Of a stretch of 64,000 bases of DNA, positions 10,546 through 21,611 are shown piece after piece (position 1 is the first letter of the stretch; each line of letters begins with the position of its first letter). The notes beneath the pieces were generated by a model. That model worked only from the letters and a program-made list of their open reading frames with translations, ran no database searches and was not told where the DNA came from. The stretch comes from Arthrinium phaeospermum (Eukaryota; Ascomycota; Sordariomycetes; Amphisphaeriales; Apiosporaceae). Where the stretch lies: assembly GCA_006503535.1 (NCBI GenBank), contig QYRS01000004.1, positions 3,658,001 to 3,722,000 of the forward strand, in the 5' to 3' direction. The position numbers and the translations under genes are program-made.

Positions 10546-11068
10546 AGTGCATAGCTCGTGACCTCTTGGAGGGTGCTGTACTGGCAGCTATAGGATTGGG
10601 GACTTGGACAATCACTCTGATAATACAGACATCTTTACTACCTCCTCACTGACTCTTTACGGGGCCTTGGCTACCTATTTTAGAAAACGTAATATTATGT
10701 GCTGGCACATGTTACTGTGTCTGACTTGCTAATCAAGTGGTAGAGATGAAAAGTCTTATAAGCTATACATGTATAGTGGCAGCTGCTGTCAGGTCTTTGT
10801 TGGTGCTAATATCAACATGGTAACGTCTTACCACTGCCACTTGATGATAGCAATTAATACGTGCGAGCTCAGTGAGCATGGTGAGTCCTCTCTGGGTATG
10901 AGTCCGCAGCAAACAAAAACCACAACACCCTATTTGCTTGATAGCTCCAAACACAAGAGTAATGCACCCAGATGACGTTAAGATGCTAATAATCTAGTTT
11001 TGTGGCTATTCCTTCTGCTCGGAGTTTGTGCTCCTGTGAGAGCTTGCAAGTTTGCTTTAGACCAGCTT
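10546..11068. other. Intergenic, nothing recognised
   Basis: Short frames only, with no protein-like pattern. It separates the D promoter remnant from the 3' end of the dehydrogenase gene. Confidence 0.5.
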
Positions 11069-12181
11069 TCAGGCCTCGTCAGTTCCCTTAAACCTATCAA
11101 TGATGTTCCTGATATCGGCGAAGCTGAATTCTGCCAGTGTCTCTTCCCATATCTGATCTCTCAACGCCTCTCCTTCAGTGGTATAAATGATTGGTGCCAT
11201 ACTTCGTATGGCGTCGTGTATTAGTTCGAGTATGCGAAAAAGAGGTCGAGAGGGTCAAGATGAGACAGACTTACGGCTTAATCTTCTGTTCGGAGAGGTA
11301 CTGACCGTGTGATTCTGGTCCATGGTTGACGGCCGCGTCTAAGATGAGACGGGCAGCCATCGCAGAAGTGTATCCTAGCTTGCGTCGGATCGGCTCCACG
11401 ATTTTGCTCGCCAGTTGAGCCTTTGTCTCACGGTTCATATTGGAGTCGTGAACCATACCGGGTGTCGCCAGGTTGATGACGGCCATGGAGGGGGAAACCA
11501 CGGTGGCGAGCTTGGCAACAAAGAATTGGCCCAGAAGCTTGGCAAGGAACTGGCGATCGAGGGCGCTCCAGGGTGCCGGCTTATCGAGTGCGGAAAGCAG
11601 AGGCTTCTGCTTTTTCTCGCTGAACTTGGTCCAAGCAGCGCCGTCAGAAGAGGTGATGGTGATGCGAGTGGGCTGACTCTTTGGTTTCGTCCTAATGACA
11701 TCCAGGAGCAAGACCAGCAGGAGGCACATGGATAGGTAGTTGACCTGGACGCATTCGTCATGGCCGGTCTGGGGGTTCAGGGTCTGCTTCGCCGGGAGGC
11801 TACCGGCATTGAGGATGACGAGATCTATCCTCTCGAGGTTTCTTGTACGATCTGCAAAGGCGCGAACTGAGTCGTAGGAAAGGTAATCCAACTCCCAGAC
11901 CTCGATGCTGCGGCCCGCGAGATTCCTCTCGCGCGAGAGGTCGGCAGCAGCAGCTTGGCCTCGTTCCTGGCTCCTGACTGCCAGAATAAGCCTGGAGATG
12001 CCCAGATCCAGTAACTGGCGACTGCATTCGAGGCCAACTCCGCAATTGGAGCCTGTCACAATTGCCGTTTTACCCTCAAGGCTGACCCCCGCTACTTGTT
12101 GAGGGTGAAGAAGAGTTGGCGATAGAGATACGAGGGCACGCTACCCTCCTTCTGAGGAGTAACATCAAAGTTCGGGGCCAT
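11069..12181 (-). pseudogene. Short-chain dehydrogenase/reductase with a frameshift and degenerate active site
   Basis: Exons 11275-12181 and 11069-11201 encode a fungal NAD(P)-dependent short-chain dehydrogenase of the retinol-dehydrogenase/WWOX-like type. Visible motifs are the nucleotide-binding TGSNCGVG, the strand motif LVILNAGS and ITSSDG at the catalytic-serine position. The C-terminal exon reads MAPIIYTTEGEALRDQIWEE. Two defects are visible. The ATG-proximal part (MAPNFDVTPQKEGSVPSYLY) is out of frame by one base with the rest; one extra C near 12103 would restore the frame. The usual YxxSK active-site segment reads QFLAK, so the catalytic tyrosine is missing. It is therefore probably a pseudogene or a non-catalytic paralogue. 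A sequence error could explain the frameshift but not the missing tyrosine. Confidence 0.65.
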
Positions 12182-14039
12182 TCTCGATGGGAGAGTAGAG
12201 AGGTGAGCGCGAGCTTGATGGAAGGGAGAAAGACGTTGGAGGAGGCAGCAGTCAAGGCAGCTGCAATATGTACTGCCCAACGGTGCCAGGAATTCCAGTC
12301 TGATTGGCAACATACATATGACAGGGCATGAGGCATGTACTTCAATAACACATGTAGTTAGCTACATCCTAGCTACATAGTTTCTAAGGGCCAGCAAAAC
12401 CTGCTGCCCTACGGTGATGTCTTAAGCTCCCTCTTGCAGTTGCCCGTCCCCCTTGCCCCGCCATTGGGGTGGGGAGGTGGAGTGATCCGGCCTTACGTCT
12501 AATTATAACCGTATCCAGTTGGAATGGACGATCATGTTCCCCGCTGGCAGGATGCAGCTGGAGTTGCAACATTGTCGCGTACTGTCAAACTGTCTGCTCG
12601 GACCGGCAGGCAAAGCAACCACGATTCCCTGTTGCCAATCTTAAAGTGCAAGGATATGTGGTTTTCGTCCTACCAATCGCCAACCTCCCAACTGCAGTGT
12701 GATATGCTACCATACCTGTGCTTACCTATAGAGGCCATACCTACTTAGGAGGCACGTTGCGTGTTACACAGCCAACAATAATTGGGCTCCACCAAAGCGG
12801 TATCTTTCCTGTTCTGCCAGTGACCCAACTTAATTGATTCTCCATCGTAATACTTGATACATCACCACACACACACCACCCCGCCTTGTTCGAAGAGCAT
12901 TCGTCCCCCAAAGGTGGACACTACCAGCATAGACCTCTTGACCACAGTCTCCTTGGCTGTACATGGTGTCAAGTAACGCCTGGGCGCCATTGAGCACGCA
13001 CCGAATCGTGGATATCGAGGCCAAGGTTAATAATGTAGCACGTTTATCGGCGTATGCGTGCTTTCGACGGAAGGCATCCGCAACTAGTTCCATCGTTGGG
13101 ATATTATCATAATCTTATCTAGATGACTCTCAGAAAGGGCCAAGGCCGGCGTCTCAGCCGCAGACTCAGGCCTGTCCGGACCCGTCTCCCGTAGACCTAT
13201 TACCAATATATCGGACCCATTCATCCCTGTCAGCCCAAGATAGCAGGAGAACCCCGAAAGGACAACAGGAAGTCGTCCGCCTGGGTCTCCCCCTCTTATA
13301 ATTCTTTTCTCTCCCCCCCTCTTTCTTTTCTTATTCTGTTTTTTTACACAGTTCATACCAATCAGGTACATCACTGCTACCCCCTTGTGCGTTGACACGT
13401 TCATCTGGGGCAATATGGACTCCAACCAACAGAACCTTCATCACAATTGTCAACGGCGGATGCAGCAACACCCCGTCAGGCCCACGGCTCGGATCTTGTT
13501 CTACACATGCATTCGAGCCGCCGATGTCTGGAGGAAACACGACGCCGGTTTGAAGGCTATACTAAGCCAGCCAAGCCCAATATCCTGGGCCACCTAACCG
13601 AACTCCAGCGCGCACATTTTCGCCCTCGAAGACCCTCCCCAACTCCTATGAGAATACGGACACGCCCTGCCCGACCATCGATCAACAAGAGATGTTGCTT
13701 TCCCCCTTTACTGGACTCTGCGGATTCAAAATGGTCTGGATCATTGGCATCGAGGAGCAACTGGCCAAGACTTCAACAACTACAACCCCCCCACTACTTA
13801 TTTAGGTTTGAGTATACTTCATTTTCTGCCTGGAAGCCACAGTCACAACCAAGTCCACTTCAGAGTTTTTCAGCATCATGAAACGTTCAGGTGGTAAAGT
13901 TCTTTACATTTCCTCCGCCAGAAACACTTTGTTCTATCGACATTTCGAAAGCAAATTTGTACAGAATCTGCAAAACGACTCATACCTCAACATCACGCAA
14001 GCTGTCACCACGAAACCATCGTGATTGGCTTCATTAATT
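12182..14039. other. Intergenic, nothing firmly recognised
   Basis: Several short frames (for example 12830-13093 minus and 13447-13881 plus) have no recognisable motif or splice support. The last 150 bp or so should hold the promoter and leader of member H. Confidence 0.45.
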
Positions 14040-14525
14040 ATGACCAACTGTCTCGATTACACTGCTATAAGCAGCCCTATTGCTTACCGGCCAATATGGG
14101 CCAAGCGCAAGAAGACCGAAGCCATTGCCCGACACTTCTACATGAAGAGCGCGGCGGGGCTGCTGGGCACCAGCGACCAAATCAAGCTGTGGGCACTGGT
14201 CCAAGTTCGGATATCTAACACCGTGTAAGTTCTACTCCCAAGTCTCGCGGCGACAGCGAAGCTCTGCGGTATGTTGATTTGCTGTAGGCAATATCTAACC
14301 TTGGTCTCTAGCGAACAACACATCAAGACAAACGCACCTTGGGCGGTGTTCTCGTACGAAAGAGAGGCCAAGAAAGCCGTCAGGTCATCGTTGGTAGACG
14401 GCATGGGACCATACGCGGTCCAGGGGGAGGACGAGCCGTTTCCCAAACGCTTGATGGACATGCTAGATGCGTTGGAGGCTTTGGATCTATTGCATATTCT
14501 GGACACTCGCCTTGTCAGATGTTGA
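14040..14525 (+). CDS. Divergent small two-exon family protein, member H (132 aa)
   Basis: Exons 14040-14224 and 14312-14525, with an 87-nt phase-2 intron and a TCTAACC branch site, give 132 residues. Sequence similarity is low, but the plan is the same. Exon 1 has a basic YRPIWAKRKKTEAIARHF helix followed by KSAAGLLGTSDQIKLW. Exon 2 begins VEQHIKTNAPWAVFSYEREA, aligning with the IEEFMDETAPRTIY segment of member F. The tail is long and leucine-rich (LMDMLDALEALDLLHILD) instead of short and acidic. The family call rests on intron phase and position plus the aligned motif. Confidence 0.65.
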
Positions 14526-15413
14526 CTGCCAACGCAAAGTATTCATCCTACTTTATTTCACGGTTGATGACGACAACCTATCACAATGGCCACATCTAGG
14601 ATGTTTGGCAGCATTGACCTACATAATTACTCCTCTTTGGTCATCAGGCGTCTCATCAGTCACATGGTCAACTGGTCATACAAAAGGCAATGTAGTCAAG
14701 TAATCAAGCAAGCGTCAAACACATGTACTATAGGTTTTATTTGTTGGATGTGTATACGGCATTTCATGTATATAAGCAGAACCATAAAAGAGGACCAAGT
14801 CACGACGGTCTTATACACGAAAGCAACTGGAGAGCCAGTGGTTACTTATTACCAAGATCTTCATGTGAGGCTGAGAGTGATGACGATGCCCTTCAAGACC
14901 GAGAATCTTGGTTCTGGATGGGAGCTTTCCATCTAGATGGAGGTGCTTCTATTAGATGCTAGATGCCACTTGGCGATCGCGTAACTACAAGCTCGAGGTT
15001 CGAGGCTCTGGGCAACGTAGATCACATGGCAGATGGACAACACAAGAGATTCTGACGATGCAGAAACAATACGACCTCTATAACAAACAAGCACTGATTG
15101 TACACATAGAGGCGCTAGCAGCAGCAAGGGAACAATGGGGCATAAGGACGGGCTCGGCACTGCTTACCTTTCCTCCAGTGACCAAGCTCTCAAGCTGTCA
15201 ACAATAAGTGAAGTGGCCGTGAAGCTGAAGTGCTTATGTATCGCATACCTTTTGCTACTATAGTACGTATTCATAAGCTGGACCTCTTCCCGCGTTCCTA
15301 AATAATTCCACCCCGAACAACGAACATCGTCTTTCCACAGCGCACACCCCAACCCGATCGTCATCCGAACTCCCACGATCGCCTACCAGTACGCCGCAAA
15401 GATACGCGACACA
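14526..15413. other. Intergenic between members H and E
   Basis: No convincing gene. The last 200 bp should hold the promoter of member E; CCTAAATAATT at about 15297 is a weak TATA-like candidate. Confidence 0.5.
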
Positions 15414-16130
15414 ATGGCTGATGTAAGTGCTCCTGGATTCGTTCAGCGTTCAGCACAAGAAAATTTCTGACCCGATCCCGTTTCTCCCACAAATCAGACA
15501 TCAGACAAGAAGCGCAAGCGCACCACCCGAGCGGCCGCAGCTAGCAGCAGCCAGGCCGCTGCCGATTCTCCCAAGCCGCCGACAAGCGGCAAGCTCAATT
15601 ACCGGCCGAGGCGAATCTGGAAGCGACGCCAGCGGGTGAAGGGTTTCGTGGAGCAGCAGCTCAAGGAGACTGCCTTTGTTCTACTTGAAGATGAGAACAA
15701 GAAGAGCCTGCTTTTGGAGGCCATCGACAAGTGTTTGACCGACGACATGTAAGTTGTTATTCTACCAGAATTTCGCTCTCTCTCCATTACAACTCCTGTG
15801 GGATCATCACGCTGACTGATGCACTCATTTACAATCAACAGCAACCACTTCCTGGACAACAGCCCTCCCGGCGCCTTTTACCCGTATGCGCTGCGGGCGC
15901 ACGCCGCCATCCAGACTGTCTTCCGAGACAACTTGGACCTGTTCAAGGGTCTTGGTGTCGAAGGCACCAACAAGGAGCGTGAAGATGTCGACGGCTTCGG
16001 CAATGTCGTCGCTGAGCCCGTCCTTGAGGAGCTTTTCCTCCAGGGTGAAGAGTTCTTCCTGGAGATGAACGCACCCCGGGACGCCAGCGACGACGAGATT
16101 AACGATACCCCAGCCTCGAGCAAGGACTAA
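15414..16130 (+). CDS. Small family protein, member E, with a 9-nt first exon (182 aa)
   Basis: Exons 15414-15422 (only MAD), 15498-15748 and 15842-16130 give 182 residues. The basic N-terminus reads TSDKKRKRTTRAAAA, a plausible nuclear localisation signal. YRPRRIWKRRQRVKGFVE aligns with the basic helix of the other members. The conserved phase-2 intron separates CLTDDM/I from NHFLDNSPPGAFYPYALRA. The C-terminal region is longer than in other members and acidic, ending near DASDDEINDT. The start is inferred: an ATG with a GTAAGT donor nine bases on, keeping the frame. Alternatively the protein could start further downstream without the micro-exon. Function unknown. Confidence 0.75.
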
Positions 16131-17273
16131 ACCATGATATGGGATGGCAGCATTGGCGAAACTATCCGACTAGCTGGTCGCTTAGGTGTGTTGAACGCGC
16201 TTTTTTCTGTCTACGGATAGAATCTCGGGCTTCACTAAGCATCTCTGAATATGGAACGGCATCATAACGAACACTTGGCAGAGCTATGCAGCGCAGGAGT
16301 GGGTGGCCTTCCCATTTTCACCTACTAGACCATGGCCGTAGATAAAGAGCCATCACCTTTGCTTGTCCACCATCTTTGGTTTTCATTATGTTTGTTGCTC
16401 CGAATTGTGGATTGATCCAATTGGCGAGTCTGTCTGACGCCGTATACGATAGGACCATGATCTGGCTAGAAAGAATATGAACTATGAGCAATCGTATACA
16501 CCCGTCATTAAGACTATGAGTAATGGCTTGCTCATTTCCATGCGACTTTTACAGCAAACGGCAACTATTACTGGGTTTGAGTATTTCCAGAAGACGCAAT
16601 CCAACATGACTTTTAATATGACAGCATGGCTTGTCTCCAAACACCTCCCAGCTTTCCACTTGGGAATACTGATACGGATAATAGCTATAAAGCCCTGAGT
16701 CCTCCTCAGTCCTTCCGTGGTCTCCTACTACAGTATCTCAGCAACAATGTATCAAATTCGACCTCGTCCATTGGAATGCAAATGATTTCACCCTGTACTT
16801 TGCTGTGGCCAGTCTCAACAGTTCAGCCGCCCATTTGTTGGCTGTCAGTTGTACTGAGGGTCGGCGGTCTCGATTAGCAACTCCTGAGACCCGTACGGAG
16901 CCCATTGAATGACATGAACAATGGCACCTGTGCTGCATATAGCCAAGAATGCGTGAAGGTCGTGTGATGGCCATTCAGAAGTAGTTATGTTATTAGAACC
17001 TCATCCTTCTATTGTTCACGATGTAAGTGCCTACATCGTCAGTGCCAGAACCGCTCAATTACCCGCATCATGCACAAGACCACAAACTCCGTCGCTTAAC
17101 TTGCTTTCTTCGCTTTCGAAACCTTCGTCATGCCCAGTGGTTAACCTCTCCGGAGGGATAGCCGGCAAGAACCGTGAAGCGTGAATACATCCAACGGTAC
17201 ACATCATTGCCCCCCTAAAATACTACCCGTTACGCAACGTTCTCTACCGAGACGCTATATTCCATACAGAAAA
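16131..17273. other. Intergenic, nothing recognised
   Basis: Short frames only. The right end leads into the promoter of member F. Confidence 0.5.
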
Positions 17274-17348
17274 TTGAATCCAGCACTCCTGGATTCAATA
17301 CCAGACTACCAGTATTCAATATCACGACGAGAAATCCCGTATAAATAG
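17274..17348 (+). promoter_or_regulatory. Promoter of member F: 10-bp palindrome, GTATTCAAT and TATA box
   Basis: TTGAATCCAG at 17274-17283 is repeated as its exact reverse complement CTGGATTCAA at 17289-17298 after a five-base spacer. A further GTATTCAATA follows at about 17312, then TATAAATAG at 17340-17348, about 100 bp before the ATG. CTGGATTCAATACCAG at 17289-17304 also occurs exactly upstream of the aspartic protease gene at 23275-23290. Confidence 0.6.
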
Positions 17349-17445
17349 ATCTCGAAGTCGCCGACACAGAACCACTCAACCTCATCCACCACCACACAAC
17401 TCTCGCCAACACACCCTCCCTTCTAGGCGCAAATCACCAATCACC

Positions 17446-17901
17446 ATGTCCGCCCCCAGCAACAACAACAACGCCGCCCAGCCGGCTACCAGCGGCGAGT
17501 TAGCGAATCGCCACCAGCGCAAATGGGCACGCCTCGAGAAGGCAAAACCTCACATCGCCGCATTCCTGGCTAATACCCCTGCTCTTGCCAACCTGACTGC
17601 GGAGCAAAAGGAGCAGATCCACCGCGAGATTCGAAGCCAACTCGGCGATAATATGTATGTGTATCCCCCCCTTCCAGCATTCTCACATATATAAGTATAC
17701 TAACCCCTTATTCCTGTGATTAGTGAGGAATTCATGGATGAGACCGCCCCTCGCACGATCTACCAAAACAAGGAGGCAGTCCGGGCCGCGTTCAAGGCCA
17801 TTTTCCACTGGAACGAACCCAAGTATGGCGTTCAGTATACCGATGGAATGTTTGACGATGCGAACCAGGTCGTTCCCGCTCGCGTCAACAACAACTCTTA
17901 G
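17446..17901 (+). CDS. Small two-exon family protein, member F (128 aa)
   Basis: Exons 17446-17654 and 17724-17901, with a 69-nt phase-2 intron, give 128 residues. It opens with an Asn-rich stretch, then AAQPATSGELANRHQRKW, LEKAKPHIAAFLANTPALA and NLTAEQKEQIHREIRSQL. Exon 2 reads IEEFMDETAPRTIYQNKEA and IFHWNEPKYGVQYTDGMFDD. It is the closest relative of the broken member D, and they also share promoter and leader sequence, so they are recent duplicates. F looks intact, with clean splice signals and a good TATA box. Its acidic tail is shorter than in A and C. Function unknown. Confidence 0.82.
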
Positions 17902-18417
17902 CTGGACGACAGAAGAGGGGTAGATGAACGGATGAAGATCAGTGCAGGAAAGGACACAGAACGAAATAGGAGGCACCGAACATTGGGTCGACAGTAACAC
18001 AGAGCAAGCGTGGACGTTAAATATGCCGCCTCTAATAAGAAAACGTTAAAGTGAAGAGAAGAGTGTCTTTGATTCTTTCATATATCCATCGTTCATCACC
18101 GTGATCCGGCGGCCCCCAAACCGAAGTCTCATTATATACATTTTCCTTTCTCTCCTGATCTTCCTAGATCAGAAACAGGGGGCCCCTTCCAATTCCATCC
18201 ATCCATCCATCATCAAGCCATATCTTCCTCTATGCCGTCTACAACTTTCTGATGTAGCAGGGAATATATGTGTCGTCACAATGCTGTACATGCTAATAAT
18301 ACACCATCATGCGTAAAGTAAAACTTCGGCCAACGCCGAAGTCCCGAAACTCCCCCTCGATATGCTTCATTAAGAGAAGATCTCTCATCATCCATGAACA
18401 TGTCGTTGTTAGTTCCT
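17902..18417. other. Intergenic between convergent member F and MEF1
   Basis: 3' flanks only. A short CCAT repeat lies near 18197-18210. The frame of F stays open for 32 codons after its TAG. No gene. Confidence 0.6.
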
Positions 18418-20907
18418 TTACTTGGTTCGCTTCGCCTCGAGCTCCTTCTGGTACTTGGCGACAAGCTCCTTCCTGTAATGGTTGTTAGTTATCAATTGCC
18501 TAATAGGGAGACATCAAAGATTGGATTTGTATCCAGAGGTTACTTACTGCAGATGCGGGGGCGCAGCGGCATACTGGCTGAACTCCATGCTGAACTCGCC
18601 CTTACCCTGGGTAGCCGCGCGCAGCTGGCTGGAGAAGCCGAACATGGCATTCAGGGAGCAGTCGCAGATGAGGGTGAAGTCCTCGCTGCCAATTTCGGTG
18701 TCGATGATGGTGGCGTTGCGCTTGTTCATCAACATGAGGATGTTACCCTGGAACTCGTTGGGTGCCGTGATGGTGGTCTTCATGAGGGGCTCCAGGACGA
18801 CACCGCCGGCCTCGTCAAAGACCTTGCGGAAGGCCATCTGGGCGGCCAGGGAGAAGGCGTAATCGGACGAATCAGTAACGTGAGTGGCACCGTCGTTGAC
18901 GGCCATCTTGGCGCCAATGACCTTGTGGCCGAGAAGGGGACCCTTGTTGCAGGCAATCTCGAAACCCTTGGCGCAAGCAGAAATGAACTTGTCGGGAATG
19001 AGACCACCGACGACCTGGTTGCTGAAGGCGTTGGCCTCCTCGCTGTCGGGGTTGGGCTCGATCCAACCGCCAACCTTGGCGTAATCTCCAGGACCACCGC
19101 TCTGGCGACGGAGCAGGTAGTCGAAGTCGGCCCGTTGGGTGATGGTCTCACGGTAAGCGACACGAGGTTGACCGGTGATACAGTCGACCTTGTACTCGCG
19201 GCGAAGACGTTCGATGTAGATCTCGAGATGCAATTCACCCATACCCGAAATGATCGTCTCCTCACTCTCCTCGTCGACATGGAGTCGGAAAGTGGGATCC
19301 TCACGTTGGAATCGGTTCATGGCCTTGGAGAAGTTGTCGGCGTCGGTGCTCTTCTTGGGCTTGATGGACAGCGACATGACGGCATCCGGGACGAACATGG
19401 ACGACATGGTGTAGGGGAGGTTACCGTCAGTGAAGGTGTCTCCCGAGGCACACTCCACTCCGAAGACGGCACAAATCTCACCGGCGCCAACCTCATCCAC
19501 ATCCTCCATCTCGTTGGAGTGCATTCGCACGATACGAGGAATGCGCACCTTCTTGTCGTTGCGGGAGTTGAACAAGTAAGTACCCTTCCTCAGAGTACCT
19601 TGGTAGACTCGGATATATGTCAGTTGGCCGTAGTTGTTCTCTTCCAGCTTGAACGCCAGGCCGACAAACGGTAAAGAGTTGTACGGCACCAGCTTGGTCT
19701 TTGCTTCATCCTTGGAACGATCCAGAGCGATGTTCTCGACATCGGCAGGCATCGGCAGGTAGTCGCAGACAGCGTCCAGCATAGGCTGGACAGACTTATC
19801 GGCCAAAGCGGAGCCCATCATGACGGGGCTGAACTTCAGGGCGATTGTGGCTCGGCGGATGGCATCCTTGATCTGCTGGGGCGTGGGCGTCTGCTCTTCC
19901 AGGAAGATTTCGGCAATCTCGTCGTCGACGTCGGCGAGCTTCTCAATGAGTGTCTGTCGCTTCTCCTCGGCCAATGCCCTGACCTCCTCGGGGATCTCGT
20001 CGGTAACTCGGACGTTGACACCCTTCGGGCCCTCGCTGTAAATGGCCTTCATGTCGATCAGATCGACCACACCCTTGAACTGGTCCTCGGCGCCAATGGG
20101 GACCTGGATGGCGGCGGCGGGAATCTTGAGCTTGGAGTTGATCTGCTCGACAGCCTTCCACGGGTTGGCTCCCATGCGGTCCATCTTGTTGACGAAACTG
20201 ATTCGGGGAACGTTGTACCGCTTCATCTGACGATCGACAGTGATTGTCTGCGACTGGCAACCACTGACGGCGCACAGAATCATGACGGCTCCGTCCAGCA
20301 CACGCAGCGCTCGCTCGACTTCGATGGTGAAATCGATATGGCCGGGGGTATCGATCAAGTTGAAGTAGTACGTCTCTTCCTTGCCATTCTCCACCTTCTT
20401 CCAGTCGCAGAAGGTCGCGGCAGACTGAATGGTAATACCCTTCTCTCGCTCGAGATCCATCGAGTCCATCTTGGCGCCGGCGCCGTCCTTGCCTCGCACC
20501 TCGTGGATGGCCTTGATTCGTCCGGTGTAGAAGAGAACTCGCTCGGTGACGGTCGTCTTTCCGCTGTCGATGTGGGCGGCGATACCAATGTTTCGCACCT
20601 TGGACAGTCGCTTCTTCTCGTCGGGGCTCATCTTGGCGAAGACGGCTTCGGGGGTGAGGGAGGCGGCCTCCTCGGCGGCCTTCTTCAAGGCGGCAGAGGC
20701 GGCGGCGGCGACGTTTCCGCCGACCGCCATCCTAGGCCTCGAGACATTGAAGTATCGGCGACCTTGGATCTGCAGCGGGGCCTGTCGCCATTGCATCTGG
20801 GGGGTTCCTGAGGACGCCTGGGACGCAATGCCCATGAAGCGGGCGCTGCATTTGGACGTCAACAGCCGGCTGTCGGCCAGACTGAGGGCAGCTCTAGCAC
20901 CCCTCAT
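18418..20907 (-). CDS. MEF1: Mitochondrial translation elongation factor G 1 (804 aa)
   Basis: Exons 18548-20907 and 18418-18472 give 804 residues. The protein catalyses GTP-dependent translocation on the mitochondrial ribosome. An N-terminal presequence of about 60 residues rich in Arg, Ser and Ala precedes the GTPase domain. The GTPase motifs are G1 AHIDSGKTT (about 111-119), DTPGH (186-190) and NKMD (240-243). The rest follows EF-G domains II to V without gaps, including [19 protein letters not shown] and the C-terminal elongation-factor fold near the end. The last exon adds a short charged tail ([17 protein letters not shown]), in frame across a GTAAGT donor. Length and motifs match fungal MEF1. 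It is the clearest housekeeping gene in the window and sits between the small-protein family and the protease. Confidence 0.97.
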
Positions 20908-21611
20908 GTTGAAGATGGAAGACTAAGGAACGTTCTAGAAGAACAAATCAAGTGAAAGAGGGAGAAAGAGAGTGGAATTGCCTCCCCAGAATGGCGTCGC
21001 GATCTTCAATCGCGGAATTCAACAACGGCTTTCCTCAATTGACTCTCTAGAAATTATTTCTCGACCCTTGTTCCTGTGGCGCACATAACTTTCCGATTGA
21101 CTTTTAGCGTGTGGCTCGAGCTGCCCGTCGGGATAGCCCGGGTCGCTCACTGGCTGAAGACACTGGGGTTGGTTGTGGGAACCTGCCAATCAATGGCCCG
21201 CAGAGCTGTGCGTCTTACTTATCGGGGAGCATGCTGCCAACACCGATGGCTGGCACTGAAACCTGCCTGACAGTAGGCAAGCAAAACACTTTGTACACGG
21301 TAAAGAAAGATAAAGATATTATTTATAGAGGTATTCAGGTTCCACCGTATTGATCACCATTTCAAAGTCAATTGGAAAATTTCAACGGATGTGGATGTAG
21401 GTTTGTATACATGCCGCCGTGGCGGTACGGCAGCGCAACCACCCACCCATGGCTCCTTCCTATTCTACGTTCCCGCAACCAGGAACAGCGGCCTCAGTTG
21501 AATGCAGACGCACATGAAGCCAAAGACAAATTAGACACCCCTCGATAACTCGCTAAAACGCCAGATCATGAACACATATGCGTAAACGTGTGTGTGTACT
21601 CGTTAAATAGA
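20908..21611. other. Intergenic: MEF1 promoter and protease 3' flank
   Basis: No gene. The first 200 bp should carry the MEF1 leader and promoter. Confidence 0.6.

Noticed and set aside
13447..13881. 144-codon plus-strand frame upstream of member H
   Set aside because: Arg/Pro/Ser-rich without motif; no family similarity and no splice evidence.
18394..19674. 426-codon plus-strand open frame
   Set aside because: It is the antisense shadow of MEF1; the minus strand carries an unmistakable EF-G with splice-consistent frame.
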